Assembly (NCBI RefSeq): GCF_958979055.1
Contig: NC_084888.1
Span: 28,696,804-28,760,803, forward strand
From: Alnus glutinosa
Taxonomy: Eukaryota; Streptophyta; Magnoliopsida; Fagales; Betulaceae
Length of the DNA: 64,000 bases
Direction of reading: 5' to 3'
Shown here: piece after piece, positions 61,571 to 64,000 of the stretch
How positions within the stretch are numbered: position 1 is the stretch's first letter
Layout of the letters: the number at the start of each line of letters is the position of its first letter
Program-made: the position numbers and the translations under genes
Notes under the pieces: model-generated
The model's database searches: none
Told to the model about the DNA's origin: nothing
The model's input: only the letters and a program-made list of their open reading frames with translations

Positions 61571-62262
61571 TGTTAGAGAGGCGCATGATTGGGAAGTGAG
61601 TATCTTTGCTTTCTTCTTCTAGGTGTTGCACTCAGCAATGGGGAGTAGAGATCGTGCAAATAGGCTCTGGTGGGTCTTTTCCAAGAAATTTTTGTTCAAG
61701 GTCAAGTCCTTCTTCAGCTCCTTGGCTGGCTCTGAAGGTAGATGCTTCCCTTGGAAGAGTGTGTGGCGGATTTAGGCTCTTTTTTTTTGCATGGTCGGCG
61801 GCCCTAGGCAAGATCCTTATTGTGGACAATCTCAGGAAGAGGCATATCATCATTGTGGACAGATGTTGCTTGTGCAAGAGAGATGGGGAATTTGTGGACC
61901 ACCTTCGGTTATGCTTAGAAGAGTTATCGACTTATTTGCCTGTTGGTGGAAGTTTGGAAGGCCAAGGAGTGCTGTGATTTGGAAGATGGTACCAATCTGC
62001 ATTTTTTGGTGTGTTTGGAAGGAAAGAAATCTTAGGTGTTTCGAGGATTTAGAGAGTTCCATGGAAGATATTTTAGCTTCGTTTTTTCATACGCTATATC
62101 TTTGGACGGTGGCATTTTGGTCACCACTGTCGATTAGCTTTGCTGATTTCCTTGTTCATTTTTCTATTCTTAGTTAGGTGTTTCCTTTTGTATATTTCTA
62201 GTGTACTTAGGGGCGCTTTGCGCTTTCAATAAGACTAAATTTACTTATCAAAAAAAAAAAAT
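61571..62262 (+). mobile_element. 5'-truncated LINE tail inserted in the minus LINE
   Basis: Encodes the last part of ORF2 in plus orientation (AHDWEVSIFAFF, then an RCCLCKRDGEFVDHL zinc-binding segment) and a 3' tail ending in poly(A) at about 62251-62262. On both sides the minus LINE reads across: KLLN before the break and FNRALLGKW after it. This shows a nested insertion. Confidence 0.85.
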
Positions 62263-62316
62263 TCAACAATTTCCGAAAGCCCACCCTCCCTCAGAGATCG
62301 GAGAGTAAACATTGGA

Positions 62317-63921
62317 CTAGCCGACTAGGTGAAATTTGAACTCCTCACCAAGACCACCCCATAAGAAATCACAATAAAGCTTCTCTAAGCAATTTGCAAT
62401 ACTTGTAGGGAGAGGGAAGAGGGACAAGAAATAAGTAGGCAAATTGGAAAGTGTGCTCTTTATAAGGGTAACCTTACCACTCTTAGATAAGTACATCCTT
62501 TTCCAGCTAGCCAAACGACGTTCTATCTTTTCAGTAACTCTGTCCCAGATAGACTTGGCCTTAAAGGAGGCCCCCAACAGAAGACCAAGATATTTCAAAG
62601 GCAAGGAAGAAACCCTGCAACCCAAAATGCCAACCAATCCATCCACATTCTCAACAATACCCATAGGGACCATTTCTAACTTGGCCAAGTTGATCTTCAG
62701 TCCGGAGGCAGCTTCAAAGCATAAAAGAAAAGGCACGAAGGTCACGGAGGTGGTCAAGCTTAGCCCCACAAAAAACCAAAGTATCATCTGTGAACAATAG
62801 GTGTGAGATGTTAACCACACTCGAAAGCCTAGACCCCATAGAAAAGCCTGAGAGAAAACCCTCTTTCATAGAGGCAGATAGCATTCTACTTAAGGCCTCC
62901 ATCACAATAACAAAAAGATAAGGCGAAAGAGGATCACCTTGTCTCAGACCACAGGAGCTACTAAAGAAACCAGAAGGGCTGCCATTCATCAATACTGAAA
63001 AGTGCACTGAAGAAATACAATGTGCTATCCAAGAGCACAATTTTCCCCCCAAATCACACCTCCTCAGCAAATAAAGTAAGAAATCCCAATTGATGTGATT
63101 ATAAGCCTTTTCAATATCCAATTTGCAAATCGCCCATGGTTCACCAAATCTGATTCTACTATCCACACATTCATTAGCAATGAGAATAGAGTCAAGGATT
63201 TGCCTACCTTGAACAAACACATTTTTTTTTGGGGTGGGGTGGGGTGGGGGGGCTTCAAAATAATCTTCTCTACAACCCTTCTCAATCTATTGGCAAGAAC
63301 TTTGGCAATAATCTTATAAACTCCACTCACAAGACTAATAGGCCGGAAGTCTTTAAGGTCAATAGCCTTGGATTTCTTTGGGATGAGGGCAATGAAGGTG
63401 GCATTGAGACTTTTTTCACGAGTATAGAAGTCATGGAACACCCCCATAATGTCTACCTTGATAACATTCCAGCAAGCTTGAAAGAAAGCCATATAAAAAC
63501 TGTCAGGCCCAAGCACCTTGTCACTATTCATACCTTTCACCACATCAAGAAACTCCTCCTCAAACGGGCTCTCTAGCCTAGCGGCTTCCACCACTTCTAT
63601 GGAATCAAAAGCAAGGTCATCTAGCTTAGGTCGCAAGTTGAACTGATATGAAAACAAACAATCATAGTATTGGACAATGTGATCCTTGATGGCAGATTGA
63701 TTAGAAGAGACTGAACCATTTACAGACAGAGCTTCAATGGAGTTATATCTCCTATTCGAATTGGCCACCTGATGAAAGAACTTAGTGCATTTATCACCCT
63801 CTTTAAGCCAAAGGGCCCTAGACTTTTTCCGCCAACTAATCTCCTCCATTAGGGTGACTTTTTCCAATTCATTGATAACCAGGGATTTCCTCAACTTCTC
63901 TTCTGTATTTAAAGCTCTCAC
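62317..63921 (-). pseudogene. LINE reverse transcriptase relic, relatively well preserved
   Basis: Contains [93 protein letters not shown] and [12 protein letters not shown], then [10 protein letters not shown] and [16 protein letters not shown]. Three long open frames overlap, so only about two frame changes separate them, and few stops are seen, suggesting a younger copy than 23772-28820. As in that copy, the catalytic box is FTDD rather than FADD, and the PGPDGF-like loop is altered (LGPDSFYM). Confidence 0.85.
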
Positions 63922-64000
63922 TTCCTCTCACTTCCTTTATCAAGATTTTTTTTGAAAAGTCAGAGTTGGACATTGAGGCTATTGTTAACTGAATTCTTTC

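Larger units (their letters stand above)
60450..64000 (-). mobile_element. LINE in minus orientation, runs off the window
   Basis: The 3' tail lies near 60450 (A/T-rich run on the minus strand), the zinc-binding end at about 60600-60910, the domain with VDSKFDSLWGEWCSNEP at 61259-61510, and reverse transcriptase at 62317-63921. The 5' end is beyond 64000. It is interrupted at about 61571-62262 by another LINE tail in plus orientation. It lies antisense to the PDS5-like gene. Confidence 0.85.

Overview
This window is nuclear DNA of a flowering plant, most likely a woody dicot. Evidence: spliced genes with GT-AG introns for plant families (a NIP-type aquaporin, ribosomal protein S12, the first exon of a PDS5 cohesin regulator), and dense, nested, decayed transposons of typical plant types (Ty3-like and copia LTR elements, L1-type LINEs, hAT, Mutator-like, CACTA and Tourist-like elements). 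The species cannot be fixed from sequence alone.

Layout. 1-2440: AT microsatellites, small foldback elements and repeats. 2766-6092: a solo LTR with a 5-bp target duplication. 6100-9540: LTR-like remnants and unassigned DNA. 9542-12646 (minus): a complete five-exon NIP6;1-like boric acid/glycerol channel gene with a TATA box. 13860-22500: repeats, including a decayed copia-like element (15658-18375) that carries a CACTA element (16657-17736), plus two Tourist-like MITEs. 22519-23421: a spliced nuclear copy of plastid-type rpl16. 23772-28820: a dead LINE, apparently inserted in an older MITE. 30226-30519: another Tourist-like MITE. 31981-34012 (minus): an intact RPS12 gene with telo-box and site II promoter motifs. 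34695-34876: a small Mutator-type MITE. 35503-38192: a non-autonomous Mutator-like element holding gene-like fragments (Pack-MULE candidate). 38669-46860: two related large LTRs in tail-to-tail orientation, the second split by a complete but dead hAT element (41671-45965) with an 8-bp target duplication. 47722-48533: a dead CAF1 deadenylase copy. 50681-50800: a CAF1 scrap and an organelle-type large-subunit rRNA fragment. 50818-57305: a FAR1-type Mutator-like element with a dead transposase. 57306-57960: a copia pol fragment. 58689-58790: exon 1 of a PDS5-like gene, followed by a long intron-like stretch containing a minus-strand LINE (60450-64000) that is itself interrupted by a plus-strand LINE tail.

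The genes do not form a pathway; they are independent nuclear genes separated by transposons. Most open frames outside them are relics. A shared feature of the hAT, Mutator-like, LINE and CAF1 relics is that many in-frame stops fall where tryptophan, glutamine or arginine is expected, as in decay by C-to-T transitions at methylated cytosines. I found no clearly new biological system. The best candidates for follow-up are the nuclear rpl16 copy, the Pack-MULE candidate and the conserved-looking exon inside the FAR1-type element.
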